A program made the position numbers and the translations under genes. Under the pieces are notes generated by a model that searched no databases, was not told the DNA's origin, and worked only from the letters and a program-made list of their open reading frames with translations. 39,076 nucleotides of DNA from Gammaproteobacteria bacterium (lineage in GTDB: Bacteria; Pseudomonadota; Gammaproteobacteria; Pseudomonadales; Cellvibrionaceae). Positions 26,975-35,846 of the stretch are shown here, one piece after another (within the stretch, counting starts at the first letter, position 1; each line of letters starts with the position of its first letter). The DNA lies in the NCBI GenBank assembly GCA_022600975.1, contig JAHZJJ010000080.1, positions 1-39,076 of the forward strand. Reading direction: 5' to 3'.

Positions 26975-28281
26975 GCGCTAGCAAATTATCGGCACAAAAC
27001 CCAATCACGGGATATAACAGCCAAGGGTTAGGCAAAACAGTGTTTAGCGTTTATTGGCAGGGCATAAAGCAAGCTTTCGATGAGATGCGTCACCATAAAT
27101 TGCGCACCTCACTGACTTTACTGGGCATGATTTTTGGTGTTGGGGCCGTCATCGCTATGCTGAGCGTCGGTGAGGGTGCAGAACGCGAAGCCTTGAAAGC
27201 GATCGAATCCATGGGGGTTAAGAACTTAGTGGTCAATGGCAGGGCTGCTGAAGAGGATGCGTTAAAGTTGATACGCGAACACAGTGTTGGTTTGAGCCTG
27301 CGGGATATTGACAGTGCAATAGATACACTGCCTTTTGTTGACAACTGGAGCGCAGAGAAGGGTGTTAAGGTTTTTAGTCTCTTTAGTTTTGCTGGACGCA
27401 GTGATGCCAAGGTGGTTGGCATCACCCCTAATTATTTTGAATTGAGTGCACTGTTGCTGAGTGAGGGCCGCACTTTTACCGCTATGGATGCATTGCATTA
27501 TCGACAAGTGGCGGTGCTGGGCCCCGAGGCGGCCCGCAGCTTGTTTCCCCAAGGGGGTGCACTTGGTGGCCTGGTTAAAGTGAATCATCAATGGTTTAGT
27601 GTTGTAGGCGTGCTGGCAGAAAAAGAGGGCAGTAAATCGAAGATTCAAGGGGTAAAACTGGGCGGTGAGCGCAATCAGGTGTTTATTCCCTTGGCCACAG
27701 CCTTGAAAAAAATGCAATTCAAGCAGTTAGAGGATGAGTTGGATTCATTTAAACTGGCACTCGCCGATGGAGTTGACCCCGCACTTGCGTCTAAAAGCTT
27801 GCGCCATCTGCTCAACCGCCGCCACGGCGGTGAGCAAGATTTCGATGTTGTAGTGCCGGCAGACCTTTTGGCACAGCATCAGCAAACACAACAAATATTT
27901 AATATCGTTATGGCCTGTATTGCTGGTATCTCACTGCTGGTGGGCGGCATAGGCATTATGAATATTATGTTGGCAACCATATTGGAAAGAACCGGTGAAA
28001 TCGGCTTGTTGAGAGCATTGGGGGCAAAGCGCAAAGACATCGCCCGGCAGTTTCTTATAGAGAGTATTGCCATTTCGGCAACCGGCGGTGTGATAGGCAT
28101 CGGCGCAGGGTTGTTGTTGGCACTGATAATTTCTTCTGCTGCCGGATGGCCTGTGGCGGGGTCTTTTTTGGCAATTTTTCTGGCTCTAGGGGTGTGTATG
28201 ACGGTCGGTATCGGCTTTGGCTTATATCCAGCGAAGAAAGCAGCAGCACTGGACCCAATTGTCGCCTTACAGAGAGAATAA
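26971..28281 (+). CDS. MacB/FtsX-type ABC permease
   Basis: This 436-residue inner-membrane permease has the four-helix MacB topology. TM1 is near residues 47-70 (RTSLTLLGMIFGVGAVIAML), a periplasmic MacB_PCD domain covers about 75-300 (VVGITPNYFELSALLLSEGR, RQVAVLGPEAARSLFP), and three C-terminal helices follow (CIAGISLLVGGIGIMNIML; ISATGGVIGIGAGLLLALI; FLAIFLALGVCMTVGIGFGL). ERTGEIGLLRALGAKRKDI is the conserved cytoplasmic coupling region, and LYPAKKAAALDPIVALQRE the typical C-terminus. Unlike MacB, the ATPase is a separate protein (22866-23558). Its stop is followed within three bases by a family B MITE that could end transcription. Confidence 0.93.
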   Translation: MSASKLSAQNPITGYNSQGLGKTVFSVYWQGIKQAFDEMRHHKLRTSLTLLGMIFGVGAVIAMLSVGEGAEREALKAIESMGVKNLVVNGRAAEEDALKLIREHSVGLSLRDIDSAIDTLPFVDNWSAEKGVKVFSLFSFAGRSDAKVVGITPNYFELSALLLSEGRTFTAMDALHYRQVAVLGPEAARSLFPQGGALGGLVKVNHQWFSVVGVLAEKEGSKSKIQGVKLGGERNQVFIPLATALKKMQFKQLEDELDSFKLALADGVDPALASKSLRHLLNRRHGGEQDFDVVVPADLLAQHQQTQQIFNIVMACIAGISLLVGGIGIMNIMLATILERTGEIGLLRALGAKRKDIARQFLIESIAISATGGVIGIGAGLLLALIISSAAGWPVAGSFLAIFLALGVCMTVGIGFGLYPAKKAAALDPIVALQRE

Positions 28282-28283
28282 CC

Positions 28284-28403
28284 CTAGAAACCGCAGTTGG
28301 ATGCGCAAAAGCTGTGTAAGTTATTAGTGATGAGAACTTTTTAAAATTTGCCAAGTGTATCAAGAGCTTGTGTAAGCTAGCGTGATTTAACTGCGGTTTC
28401 TAA
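28284..28403 (-). mobile_element. family B MITE-like element, both ends, 120-bp deleted form
   Basis: Ends are CTAGAAACCGCAGTT and its near-perfect complement AACTGCGGTTTCTAA. It lies in the opposite orientation to the 33798-33958 copy and is 41 bp shorter. The missing part is exactly one unit between two 9-bp direct repeats (CACCAATAA) of the longer copy. It begins three bases after the permease stop codon and can fold into a long hairpin. Confidence 0.85.
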
Positions 28404-28728
28404 GATCAATACTTCGGACAGTTTTAGAGAGCTAGAGCCCTGAATCCCCTCTGTGTCAGGATAGTTGTCACCCCTTTCAGGTTGTTTATTATTTGATCAG
28501 GGGGCTACTTTGTCGAGAGTTTAAGGTAGCCCTGAGTTGCCAATAATCACCTTATGGGGCTGTATGCCCTGGAATCATTGGGCTAAAACTGTTCGAAGTG
28601 TTGATCAATCAAAGACGGGTAGCTAATAGGTTTTTAATTGTTGACTATTGCGCCACCTCGAGAGGACAATCAGCTGTTGTGTACGCTAGTGGAATCAGTG
28701 CTGAAGTTAAGTTATTTAGGAGTTTCTG
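28404..28728. other. 325-base intergenic region
   Basis: No convincing gene is visible. A hairpin with arms GGGCTAC (28502-28508) and GTAGCCC (28526-28532) lies near the centre. A good ribosome binding site AGGAG stands 8 bases before the GTG start of the downstream lipoprotein. The TCAGG- and CAGGG-rich stretch around 28440-28500 could be a decayed mobile-element end, but I cannot assign it. Confidence 0.35.
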
Positions 28729-29115
28729 GTGCGTTGTGTAGTGAAAATTAGTATGGCCTTATGCGCGAGTGTTCTGTTTGGCTGTGCCAGCCAACCAGAA
28801 CAAGTTCCCGGTGCAGGGAGCGTAGCAGTTGACCTCACTAGGATCGATATGCGCCAGTATCAACTGGATCTTGCAGACTGCAACAGTCTTGCAGCGGGTA
28901 CACGCAACGACAAAGGACGGCGTATGGCCACCCACGCTGGGGGTGGGGCGCTGGCGGGCGCCGCGTTAGGCGGAATACTCAAAGGTGATCTCCTTTCCGG
29001 AACCCTCATTGGTGCCGGCACTGGCGCTTATTTGGGTGCTCGCAGCGCAAACAATGAAGCAGATCGTATTGTGCGTAATTGCCTGAGGGATCGCGGTTAT
29101 CGTATTTTGAACTGA
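28729..29115 (+). CDS. glycine-zipper outer-membrane lipoprotein
   Basis: This 128-residue protein begins at GTG, supported by AGGAG 8 bases upstream. The signal peptide ends in VLFGC, a lipobox (cysteine 19). Residues 66-102 form a glycine-zipper segment (THAGGGALAGAALGGILKG, then GTLIGAGTGAYLGA), as in the SlyB and Rcp-type lipoproteins. Two further cysteines (DLADCNSL and VRNCLRDRGY) could form a disulfide. It probably sits in the outer membrane with a structural or stress role. The role is inferred from family features only. Confidence 0.82.
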   Translation: MRCVVKISMALCASVLFGCASQPEQVPGAGSVAVDLTRIDMRQYQLDLADCNSLAAGTRNDKGRRMATHAGGGALAGAALGGILKGDLLSGTLIGAGTGAYLGARSANNEADRIVRNCLRDRGYRILN

Positions 29116-29435
29116 TTGCGCCGGCTACTAGCGATAGTCAAGTTGGTACAAATTAGTAAGTTGGGCAGAATAGAATCTTGGCATTGAGTAATAAACAACG
29201 GCAAACAATAAGGCCAGATCGTTCGAGGTTAATTTGGTAAATAACAGCTACAAACCACTCATAGATTTTCACTCTAGAACAAGTGGGTACACTCGCAGTA
29301 AACCCTAGGTGTAAAAATAACCACTAGCATACTCGACAGTTGCCGCAAAGCACTGACATTCCCGCAGCAGAACACCGGGATGTCAGCGCTTTCGATACCG
29401 CTTGGAACAAATATTACTAAGCTTCGTTCTGAACT
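29116..29435. other. 320-base intergenic region with a strong hairpin
   Basis: This region lies between the convergent lipoprotein gene and the small minus-strand gene. It contains one clear inverted repeat (29347-29392) and no gene that I can support. Confidence 0.4.
29347..29392. terminator. inverted repeat between convergent genes
   Basis: AAAGC-A-CTGACAT-T-CCCG (29347-29364) pairs with CGGG-ATGTCAG-C-GCTTT (29376-29392): 16 base pairs, one mismatch and one bulge. The A and T runs at the arm ends fit a bidirectional terminator, although no separate T-tract follows. Confidence 0.5.
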
Positions 29436-29672
29436 TTAGTGCAAAGGCTCTGAATCGCCATCCGGATGCTTAGAGGCTTGGTTCGTTTGGTTCTGCTCTA
29501 AGGCCCAGACTTCGCTCATCGCTTCTATAAATTCCGCACACTGTAGTAATCGACCAGCCTCGCATTCGGAAATTTGCAGTTGTATAACGCCATTGTCGAT
29601 GGAGATCGGTTCGATGGTAAAAAGCCCAGCGAGGTGGACACGTTGAAATAATTGGCAAGGGATGGTTGTCAT
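29436..29672 (-). CDS. small protein of unknown function
   Basis: I do not recognise this 78-residue protein. It is likely real because AAGGA lies 9 bases before the ATG and the composition is ordinary: a beta-type N-terminal half (LFTIEPISIDNGVIQLQISE), then a helical part (AGRLLQCAEFIEAMSEVWALEQ) and an acidic polar tail. It has no signal peptide and no transmembrane helix, so it is probably cytoplasmic. Its leader has a nested hairpin (29693-29750). Confidence 0.55.
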   Translation of the reverse strand: MTTIPCQLFQRVHLAGLFTIEPISIDNGVIQLQISECEAGRLLQCAEFIEAMSEVWALEQNQTNQASKHPDGDSEPLH

Positions 29673-29692
29673 TTTATAGGTTCCTTGAAAAG

Positions 29693-29750
29693 CCTGTGGT
29701 GAAAGTTTTTACAACAGCGAATGCCGCTGATCTGTTTCTCTCGCCACAGG
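29693..29750 (-). promoter_or_regulatory. nested hairpin in the leader of the 78-residue gene
   Basis: Outer arms CCTGTGG and CCACAGG enclose an inner hairpin CAGCG-loop-CGCTG (29715-29729). On the minus strand the outer stem ends about 7 bases before the AAGGA ribosome binding site of the gene at 29436-29672, so it could affect its translation. Confidence 0.35.
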
Positions 29751-30280
29751 CGCGATCCGTATCAGTAAAATACCCAGTGAATTTGTTTACATTTGAATAG
29801 TGGGGCGGGGGTGCACGGCCGAAGTAAAGAGCCACACCAGTTTTCGTGGTACGCCACAACGCACTCCTACGCCAGGGGCGGGAGCGATAGAAATTACTCG
29901 GCTTTAAAAACAGCTTTATTGAAGACGAGCGTGTAAATGGCGTATCATCCAAGACAGCCTCGCTAGATAGTATGGTATCTTTTGGGGTTAGCCATCTCTC
30001 GGTGGTGAGATACCGGGGGGTGGCGTTATCTTAAGTTCACACGATCATGATGTAGCTCTTTTTCATGGTTAGTTTCCGCGAGGGCTTTAATGGTTTGGGG
30101 CCTCGCGGGTTGAGTGATTGCATTTAACCTATTTGTGATACATTTTTTTATGTTGCTTTTATTTTCCTTCACTCTGCTTGCGTCGATTTTAAACTGAGCG
30201 CTAGGGCAGCACCCGGTACCGTAATGGTTTTTGTTGAAGAGTGCAAATAAAGTCGAAGGTTTGGGCGCCTAAAATGCTTG
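29751..30280. other. 530-base intergenic region
   Basis: I see no supported gene. Two inverted repeats occur: GGTATCT (29974-29980) with AGATACC (30008-30014), and CCGCGAGG (30076-30083) with CCTCGCGG (30101-30108). A short reading frame on the minus strand (29674-29952) is arginine-rich and has no ribosome binding site, so it is left out. Confidence 0.4.
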
Positions 30281-30535
30281 TCAGCGCGAGCGCACCAAAT
30301 GGAAAACTACCAGCAGGATGATTGCGCCGATTGTGGCGGTCACGATGCTTCCAATACTAAAGCTGGTTATCGCGCCGCCAATACCCACCAAACTACCTAG
30401 CCAGCCGCCAATAAAGGCCCCGACAACACCGATAACAATAGTGACAACCCAGCCTCCAGGGTTGGGGCCCGGCACAATCCACCTAGCTAGAACTCCGGCA
30501 ATAAGACCAAGAAAAATCCAGGATAATAGGTTCAT
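30281..30535 (-). CDS. GlsB/YeaQ/YmgE-family small membrane protein
   Basis: This 84-residue protein belongs to the transglycosylase-associated (GlsB/YeaQ/YmgE) family. It has three hydrophobic helices with the family motifs GLIAGVLARWIVPGPNPGGW and GAFIGGWLGSLVGIG, and ends with a helix IGAIILLVVFHLV followed by basic residues. Members are stress-induced inner-membrane proteins of unclear function. It is divergent from oxyR, with a family A MITE fragment in the spacer. Confidence 0.9.
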   Translation of the reverse strand: MNLLSWIFLGLIAGVLARWIVPGPNPGGWVVTIVIGVVGAFIGGWLGSLVGIGGAITSFSIGSIVTATIGAIILLVVFHLVRSR

Positions 30536-30620
30536 AGCGACACTCTGTACTCTGTTTATGTGTTATGCACATGGCTGCTTTTTAGGTATAGCAAATGTAC
30601 CTTATTCACAGCGATAAAGG

Positions 30621-30669
30621 CTAGGAGCCTGTCGAACTTAACACTGGCCTACTGCGAAAAGCCGGATTT
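30621..30669 (+). mobile_element. family A MITE-like element, left-end fragment
   Basis: About 49 bases starting CTAGGAGCCTGTCGAACTT match the left arm of the 6518-6687 element, through CTGGCCTACTGCGAAAA and GCCGGAT, then similarity stops. It lies about 90 bases upstream of oxyR, so it may carry or displace promoter elements. Confidence 0.75.
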
Positions 30670-30757
30670 TTTGATGAATCAGGATAATTAATGACTGGCG
30701 AAGTAGGGCTGTTTATGAATAAACTCTATTACCAACCTTCAGTCAATTGTATTTGCC

Positions 30758-31675
30758 ATGACTTTAAATGAATTACGTTACATAGTCACCCTGGCCCAGG
30801 AACAGCACTTCGGGCGCGCGGCAGAGCGATGCTTTGTCAGCCAGCCGACTTTATCTATTGCAGTAAAAAAGTTTGAACAAGAACTGGGTATCGCGTTGTT
30901 CGAACGCTCTAAAACCCGGGTTCAGGTCACTCCGTTGGGCGAGCGCATCGTTGGCCAGGCTCAATTGGTGCTGGAACAGTCTGCGGCGATCAAAGATATT
31001 GCCAGTGCCGGCAAGGATCAGCTCAGCAGTCCATTGTCGGTGGGGGCTATTTATACGGTAGGGCCCTATTTGTTTCCGCATTTTATTCCTCAATTGCAAA
31101 AGCTGGCCCCTGATATGCCGTTGTATGTGGAAGAGGGCTATACATCTACCCTGCGTCAGCGTTTGCGCAAAGGGGAGTTGGATGCAATTATCGTCGCGCT
31201 GCCGTTTACCGAGGCCGACGTGGTGGTGCAACCGCTGTACGATGAATCCTTTGTGGTGTTGATGCCCGCTGGCCATCCACTGGCTGCGAACTCGGTTGTA
31301 CAGCCATCCCAGCTCGCTTTAGAAAATGTTCTATTGCTGGGGGAGGGGCACTGCTTTCGCGATCAGATACTGGAAGCCTGTCCACAACTGCAGCAATCTA
31401 TCAATAGAGATAGTAACGGCCAATTGCGTACTGTCGCCGATGGCAGCTCGCTGGAAACCTTGCGCCACATGGTGGCCTCAAACTTTGGTATTACGGTGTT
31501 GCCGCTGTCGGCGGCGGCCACTTCGCAATATGCCAGCGGGGTACTGGTGACGCGGCCTTTTGCCACGCCAGAACCGCAACGCACAGTGGCGCTGGCTTGG
31601 CGCGCCAGTTTTCCTCGCCACCGCGCTATTGACAGTTTGCGCAACGCCATCAATCAGTGCCAACTACAAGCGTGA
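30758..31675 (+). CDS. oxyR: OxyR, hydrogen peroxide-sensing LysR regulator
   Basis: This 305-residue LysR-type regulator has an N-terminal helix-turn-helix (MTLNELRYIV, HFGRAAERCFVSQPTLSIAV). The effector domain carries both redox cysteines at the exact E. coli positions, C199 in LLGEGHCFRDQ and C208 in ILEACPQ. Peroxide oxidises these to a disulfide and turns the protein into an activator of catalase and related genes. Its stop overlaps the recG start (TGATG). The convergent catalase gene 2.3 kb away is a plausible target. Confidence 0.96.
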   Translation: MTLNELRYIVTLAQEQHFGRAAERCFVSQPTLSIAVKKFEQELGIALFERSKTRVQVTPLGERIVGQAQLVLEQSAAIKDIASAGKDQLSSPLSVGAIYTVGPYLFPHFIPQLQKLAPDMPLYVEEGYTSTLRQRLRKGELDAIIVALPFTEADVVVQPLYDESFVVLMPAGHPLAANSVVQPSQLALENVLLLGEGHCFRDQILEACPQLQQSINRDSNGQLRTVADGSSLETLRHMVASNFGITVLPLSAAATSQYASGVLVTRPFATPEPQRTVALAWRASFPRHRAIDSLRNAINQCQLQA

Positions 31676-33795
31676 TGACAACGACTTTGATCCCCTTGGA
31701 AGCAATGCCGATCTCTGCACTCAAAGGTGTCGGTGCCAAGCTTGCCGCAACTCTGGCGCGACTACAGATAGCCAGTGTGCAGGATCTGCTGTTCCATTTG
31801 CCTGCGCGCTATCAGGATCGCACTCGGGTAATGCCATTGAAAGCGCTGCGCCCAGGTACAGATGCGGTGATCGAAGGGGAGGTGTGCGCTGCGGATGTGG
31901 TGCTCGGGCGCCGGCGTAGCCTTGTGGTGCGTTTGCGTGATAACAGCGGTACGGTGTCGTTGCGGTTTTTCCACTTTACCGCTGCACAAAAAGCCCGTTT
32001 TATCCCGGGAAGCAGCCTGCGCTGTTACGGTGAAGCGCGTCGCGGGGCGACGGGGATAGAGTTTTTTCATCCCGAAATTGAAACGCCAGACGAAACAGCT
32101 TCGGTAACCGCTAAAGTTTTGACACCAATTTATCCCCTCACCGAGGGGCTCAGTCAAAACCGTTTGCGTGGGCTGATGCTACAGGCGCTGGCGTTGCTCG
32201 ATGGGATGCCTGAAGAAGCTGCAGACGAGCCTGGGCTCGGTGAATATTTACCAGAGAGCCTTTTACCTGGCGCTCTGCGGCTGCCTCTGGCTCAGGCGCT
32301 TAAATACCTGCATCAGCCACCGGTCAGTGCTGATATGGAACAATTAGCCCAGGGGCGGCACCCTGCTCAGCAGCGGTTGGCACTGGAGGAGCTGCTGGCT
32401 CATCACCTGAGTTTGTTGCAATTGCGCCACAGCAGCCGTGCAGTGGCTGCGCCGGTTTTGCAGGAAAAGCCCTCATTGGAGCAAGCATTTGCCGCTCGCT
32501 TAGCTTTTTCTCTCACCGCGGCACAACAGCGAGTATGTGCAGAAATTGCCGCAGACCTGCGCCAGCCACGACCGATGATGCGTCTTCTGCAAGGCGATGT
32601 TGGTGCCGGTAAAACACTGGTGGCGGCCCGCGCGGCATTAGTGGCGATTGGTTCAGGGTATCAGGTGGCGGTGATGGCGCCCACGGAAATTCTTGCCGAG
32701 CAGCATCGCATAAATTTTTGCGATTGGTTGCAGCCGTTGGAAATTGGTGTTGCCTGTGTTACTGGCAATCTCAAAGGTAGCGCCCGGCGTGAGCAGCTGG
32801 AGCGCATTGCTGCGGGGCAGGCACAATTGATAGTTGGTACTCATGCCTTATTTCAGGAGGGTGTGGTGTTCCAGGGCCTGGCATTGGTGATTATCGACGA
32901 GCAGCACCGGTTTGGCGTGCGCCAGCGCTTGCAGTTGCGTGATAAGGGCGCTGATGAGGATCGCCATTGTTACCATCAGCCCCATCAGCTAATTATGACG
33001 GCTACCCCTATTCCACGCACTCTGGCCATGTCGGCATTTGCCGATCTGGATTGCTCGGTGCTCGACGAACTGCCCCCTGGCCGACAACCAATTAGTACCG
33101 TGGTGATCGACAGCGAACGCCGCGCAGAGGTTATCGAGCGCGTGCAAAAGGCAGTTGCCGAAGGTCGTCAGGCTTATTGGGTTTGCACACTGATTGAAGA
33201 ATCAGAAACTCTTCAGGCGCAGGCGGCAGAAACTACTGCCACAGAACTGACGGCAGCTTTGGTGGACCTTCGTGTAGCACTAGTACACGGGCGCATGAAA
33301 GCGGAAGAAAAAGCCTTGGTAATGCAGGCATTTAAGCTCGGCGAAATTGATCTTTTGGTGGCCACCATAGTGATTGAAGTGGGGGTGGATGTGCCCAACG
33401 CCAGCTTGATGATTATCGAAAATCCGGAACGCCTGGGGCTGGCGCAGTTGCATCAGTTGCGGGGGCGAGTGGGGCGCGGCACCAAAGCCAGTTATTGTGT
33501 TTTACTCTATAGCAGCCCACTGTCGGCCAGCGGCCGTGCTAGGCTGCAAGCTTTGCGTCACCACAATGATGGTTTTGCGATTGCGGAAGAGGATTTACGC
33601 TTGCGCGGGCCCGGTGAAATTCTCGGCACCCGCCAAACGGGGGAAATTCAACATCGCATTGCCGACCTGCAACGAGATGCCCCATTGTTGCCAAAGGTTC
33701 AGAAGATTGCCGCCTCGGCGCAACTTACAGCGGCGGCTCGTGAGGCAATAGTGCGCCGCTGGTTACAAAATAATGCGCGTTTTGCCAATGCTTGA
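31675..33795 (+). CDS. recG: ATP-dependent DNA helicase RecG
   Basis: This enzyme of about 706 residues reverses stalled replication forks and processes branched recombination intermediates. The wedge/OB domain is N-terminal (about 55-160). The helicase core has Walker A GDVGAGKT, Walker B DEQHRFG, TATPIPRTLAMS, then VHGRMKAEEK, and VIEVGVDVPNASLMII with QLRGRVGRG. I chose the ATG at 31675 because it overlaps the oxyR stop in TGATG; an in-frame ATG at 31657 would lie within oxyR. oxyR followed by recG is also found in Pseudomonas. Confidence 0.96.
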   Translation: MTTTLIPLEAMPISALKGVGAKLAATLARLQIASVQDLLFHLPARYQDRTRVMPLKALRPGTDAVIEGEVCAADVVLGRRRSLVVRLRDNSGTVSLRFFHFTAAQKARFIPGSSLRCYGEARRGATGIEFFHPEIETPDETASVTAKVLTPIYPLTEGLSQNRLRGLMLQALALLDGMPEEAADEPGLGEYLPESLLPGALRLPLAQALKYLHQPPVSADMEQLAQGRHPAQQRLALEELLAHHLSLLQLRHSSRAVAAPVLQEKPSLEQAFAARLAFSLTAAQQRVCAEIAADLRQPRPMMRLLQGDVGAGKTLVAARAALVAIGSGYQVAVMAPTEILAEQHRINFCDWLQPLEIGVACVTGNLKGSARREQLERIAAGQAQLIVGTHALFQEGVVFQGLALVIIDEQHRFGVRQRLQLRDKGADEDRHCYHQPHQLIMTATPIPRTLAMSAFADLDCSVLDELPPGRQPISTVVIDSERRAEVIERVQKAVAEGRQAYWVCTLIEESETLQAQAAETTATELTAALVDLRVALVHGRMKAEEKALVMQAFKLGEIDLLVATIVIEVGVDVPNASLMIIENPERLGLAQLHQLRGRVGRGTKASYCVLLYSSPLSASGRARLQALRHHNDGFAIAEEDLRLRGPGEILGTRQTGEIQHRIADLQRDAPLLPKVQKIAASAQLTAAAREAIVRRWLQNNARFANA

Positions 33796-33797
33796 AC

Positions 33798-33958
33798 CTA
33801 GAAACCGCAGTTAAATCACGCAAGTCTGCACAAGTCATAGATGCACTTAGCAAATTTTAAAAAGTTCTCACCACCAATAAAATGGCCATGAATTTTTAAA
33901 ATCTGCCATGCACACCAATAACGTACACAGCTTTTGCGCGCTCAACTGCGGCTTCTAG
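33798..33958 (+). mobile_element. family B MITE-like element, full 161-bp copy
   Basis: Terminal inverted repeats are CTAGAAACCGCAGTT on the left and the complement of CTAGAAGCCGCAGTT on the right, about 25 bases with few mismatches. It contains two 9-bp direct repeats CACCAATAA (33872-33880 and 33913-33921) and no reading frame. It fills the gap between the convergent recG and catalase stop codons, starting three bases after recG, and may act as a bidirectional terminator. Confidence 0.88.
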
Positions 33959-33989
33959 CTTGAATAGGCCTGAGTTGATAGTGGTTGGT

Positions 33990-35447
33990 TTAGCTGCCTG
34001 CGGCCTTCAACGCTGCCTTGATTCCGGCCGCATAATCTGGATGCACCTGTTTAAAATGGGCCAATTGACGTTTGATAATCTCTTCTGGTACACCGGCCAT
34101 GGCATCGGCAATATTGCTATAGAGACGTTGTTTTTGTCCATCATCGAATAGCAGAAATAACATCCGAGCCTGACTATAGTCATCGTTGCCTTTGCGATGA
34201 TCATAGCGATCGGCATTGCCAGATAGTTTTAATGGCGGCTCTTTGGCGTGGTCATCCTGCACAGGGCCGTTGAAGCTGTTGGGTTCGTAATAGGCATCTG
34301 GATTGCCGCTTTGGCTACCGTGTGCATTCATTTCGCCATCTTTGTGGTAATGATGTACTGGGCAGCGGGGCGCGTTGATCGGCAGGCTTTCATAGTGGGT
34401 GCCAAGGCGGTGGCGATGGGCGTCGGCGTAAGAAAATATGCGCGCTTGGAGCATTTTGTCTGGTGAAAAACTGATCCCAGGCACAACATTAGAGGGTGAA
34501 AATGCTGCCTGCTCTATCTCTGCAAAATAATTGTCGGGGTTGCGGTTGAGTTCCAATACGCCCACTTCTAGCATTGGGAACTCATTGTGTGGCCATACTT
34601 TGGTGAGATCAAATGGATCATAGTTGGTGGTTTGTGCCTGTTGTTCGGTCATAATCTGCAGTTGCAATGTCCACTGGGGATAATTGCCCGCTTCAATGGC
34701 ACCATATAGTGCCTCTTGGTAAGTTTCTCGGCTGCCTCCAATAACCTCCATCGACTCGGCATTGGTGTAGTGTTTGTGGCCTTGCCGGGTTTTGCAGTGA
34801 AACTTCACCCAGTAGCGTTCTCCTTTTTTATTCCACAGGGAAAAGGTGTGAGAGCCGTAACCATTCATAAACATGGGCGCCACTGGCAGGCCGCGATCTG
34901 AAAACAAAATAGTCACTTGGTGAATGCTTTCTGGCGACAGCGACCAAAAATCCCACATCGCCGTGGCTGAGCGCAAATTGGTGCGAGGGTGGCGTTTTTG
35001 GCTGTGGATAAAGTCTGGGAATTTATACGGATCGCGGACAAAAAACACCGGCGTATTATTACCCACAAGATCCCAATTGCCTTCCTCGGTATAACATTTT
35101 ATTGAAAATCCGCGCACATCGCGCTCGGCATCCGCCGCACCCAGCTCGCCAGCCACAGTAGAAAAGCGTATCAGTATCGGTGTTTCGGTATTTGGCTGCA
35201 GCACTTTGGCGCAAGTATACTTGGCAATGTCGGCGGTAATTTTCAGCGTACCATGGGCGCCCCAACCTTTAGCGTGCACGGTGCGTTCGGGAATCCGTTC
35301 GCGATTTTGGTGCGCAAGCTTTTCTAACAATTGATAATCCTGCAGCAACAACGGCCCGCGCTCGCCGGCGCTGATACTGTTTTGATTATCTGCTACTGGT
35401 GCGCCAGCGGAAGTTGTTAATTTAGGCGGATGCTTAGGCTTTGACAT
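33990..35447 (-). CDS. katA: monofunctional haem catalase
   Basis: This 485-residue enzyme breaks hydrogen peroxide into water and oxygen. The catalytic histidine is H58 in [16 protein letters not shown], the distal asparagine is in [14 protein letters not shown] near residue 131, and the haem-ligand tyrosine is in [14 protein letters not shown] near 340. Length is that of a small-subunit (clade 3-like) catalase without the flavodoxin-like C-terminal extension. No signal peptide is visible, so it is cytoplasmic. The symbol katA is by type, not by proven orthology. It faces oxyR-recG. I could not identify a convincing OxyR site in its leader. Confidence 0.94.
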   Translation of the reverse strand: MSKPKHPPKLTTSAGAPVADNQNSISAGERGPLLLQDYQLLEKLAHQNRERIPERTVHAKGWGAHGTLKITADIAKYTCAKVLQPNTETPILIRFSTVAGELGAADAERDVRGFSIKCYTEEGNWDLVGNNTPVFFVRDPYKFPDFIHSQKRHPRTNLRSATAMWDFWSLSPESIHQVTILFSDRGLPVAPMFMNGYGSHTFSLWNKKGERYWVKFHCKTRQGHKHYTNAESMEVIGGSRETYQEALYGAIEAGNYPQWTLQLQIMTEQQAQTTNYDPFDLTKVWPHNEFPMLEVGVLELNRNPDNYFAEIEQAAFSPSNVVPGISFSPDKMLQARIFSYADAHRHRLGTHYESLPINAPRCPVHHYHKDGEMNAHGSQSGNPDAYYEPNSFNGPVQDDHAKEPPLKLSGNADRYDHRKGNDDYSQARMLFLLFDDGQKQRLYSNIADAMAGVPEEIIKRQLAHFKQVHPDYAAGIKAALKAAGS

Positions 35448-35846
35448 AGTCGAGTCTCTCAGTGTGATAGTTACCAGTTGTTGACCACAATTAACGGTAG
35501 CACAAAGAAATTATTAGCTTTCAATATGGCCAATGACAAATGATTGTAGTGAAACAAGATGCGCTTCACTTCCGCACCCTACTTTATTTAAAAAGCAGCA
35601 ACTTCCAGGGGCCAAGTTTGGGCACATAATGCGCCGTTAGGTTTGTTATGACTGAAGAATCATTAGTTTATATGTATTATTTACTTTAAAAAATTTTTCT
35701 AAAAATATAATAAAAATAAGAAATAAATTTTATGCGTGCAGGTGTGGTTTGATTAGATGGAATTTGTGCGACAGAATCACTTTGCTTGTTTTTCCAGCGG
35801 AGCTGAGGGAGTCTCTCAGGGTTGTTTAGATTACAATGTACTAAGT
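35448..35846. other. 399-base AT-rich intergenic region
   Basis: The region upstream of the catalase should hold its promoter (right of 35447). Around 35670-35735 the sequence is very AT-rich, with runs of A and T. No gene is visible. This marks the change from the core-like part to the accessory tail of the window. Confidence 0.4.

Noticed and set aside
29674..29952. 92-residue minus-strand reading frame
   Set aside because: It is arginine-rich with unusual composition, has no ribosome binding site and overlaps the hairpin leader of the better-supported small gene.
35448..35560. OxyR binding site upstream of catalase
   Set aside because: The best match to the ATAG-N7-CTAT pattern is partial, so I do not annotate it, although OxyR control is expected from the gene content.
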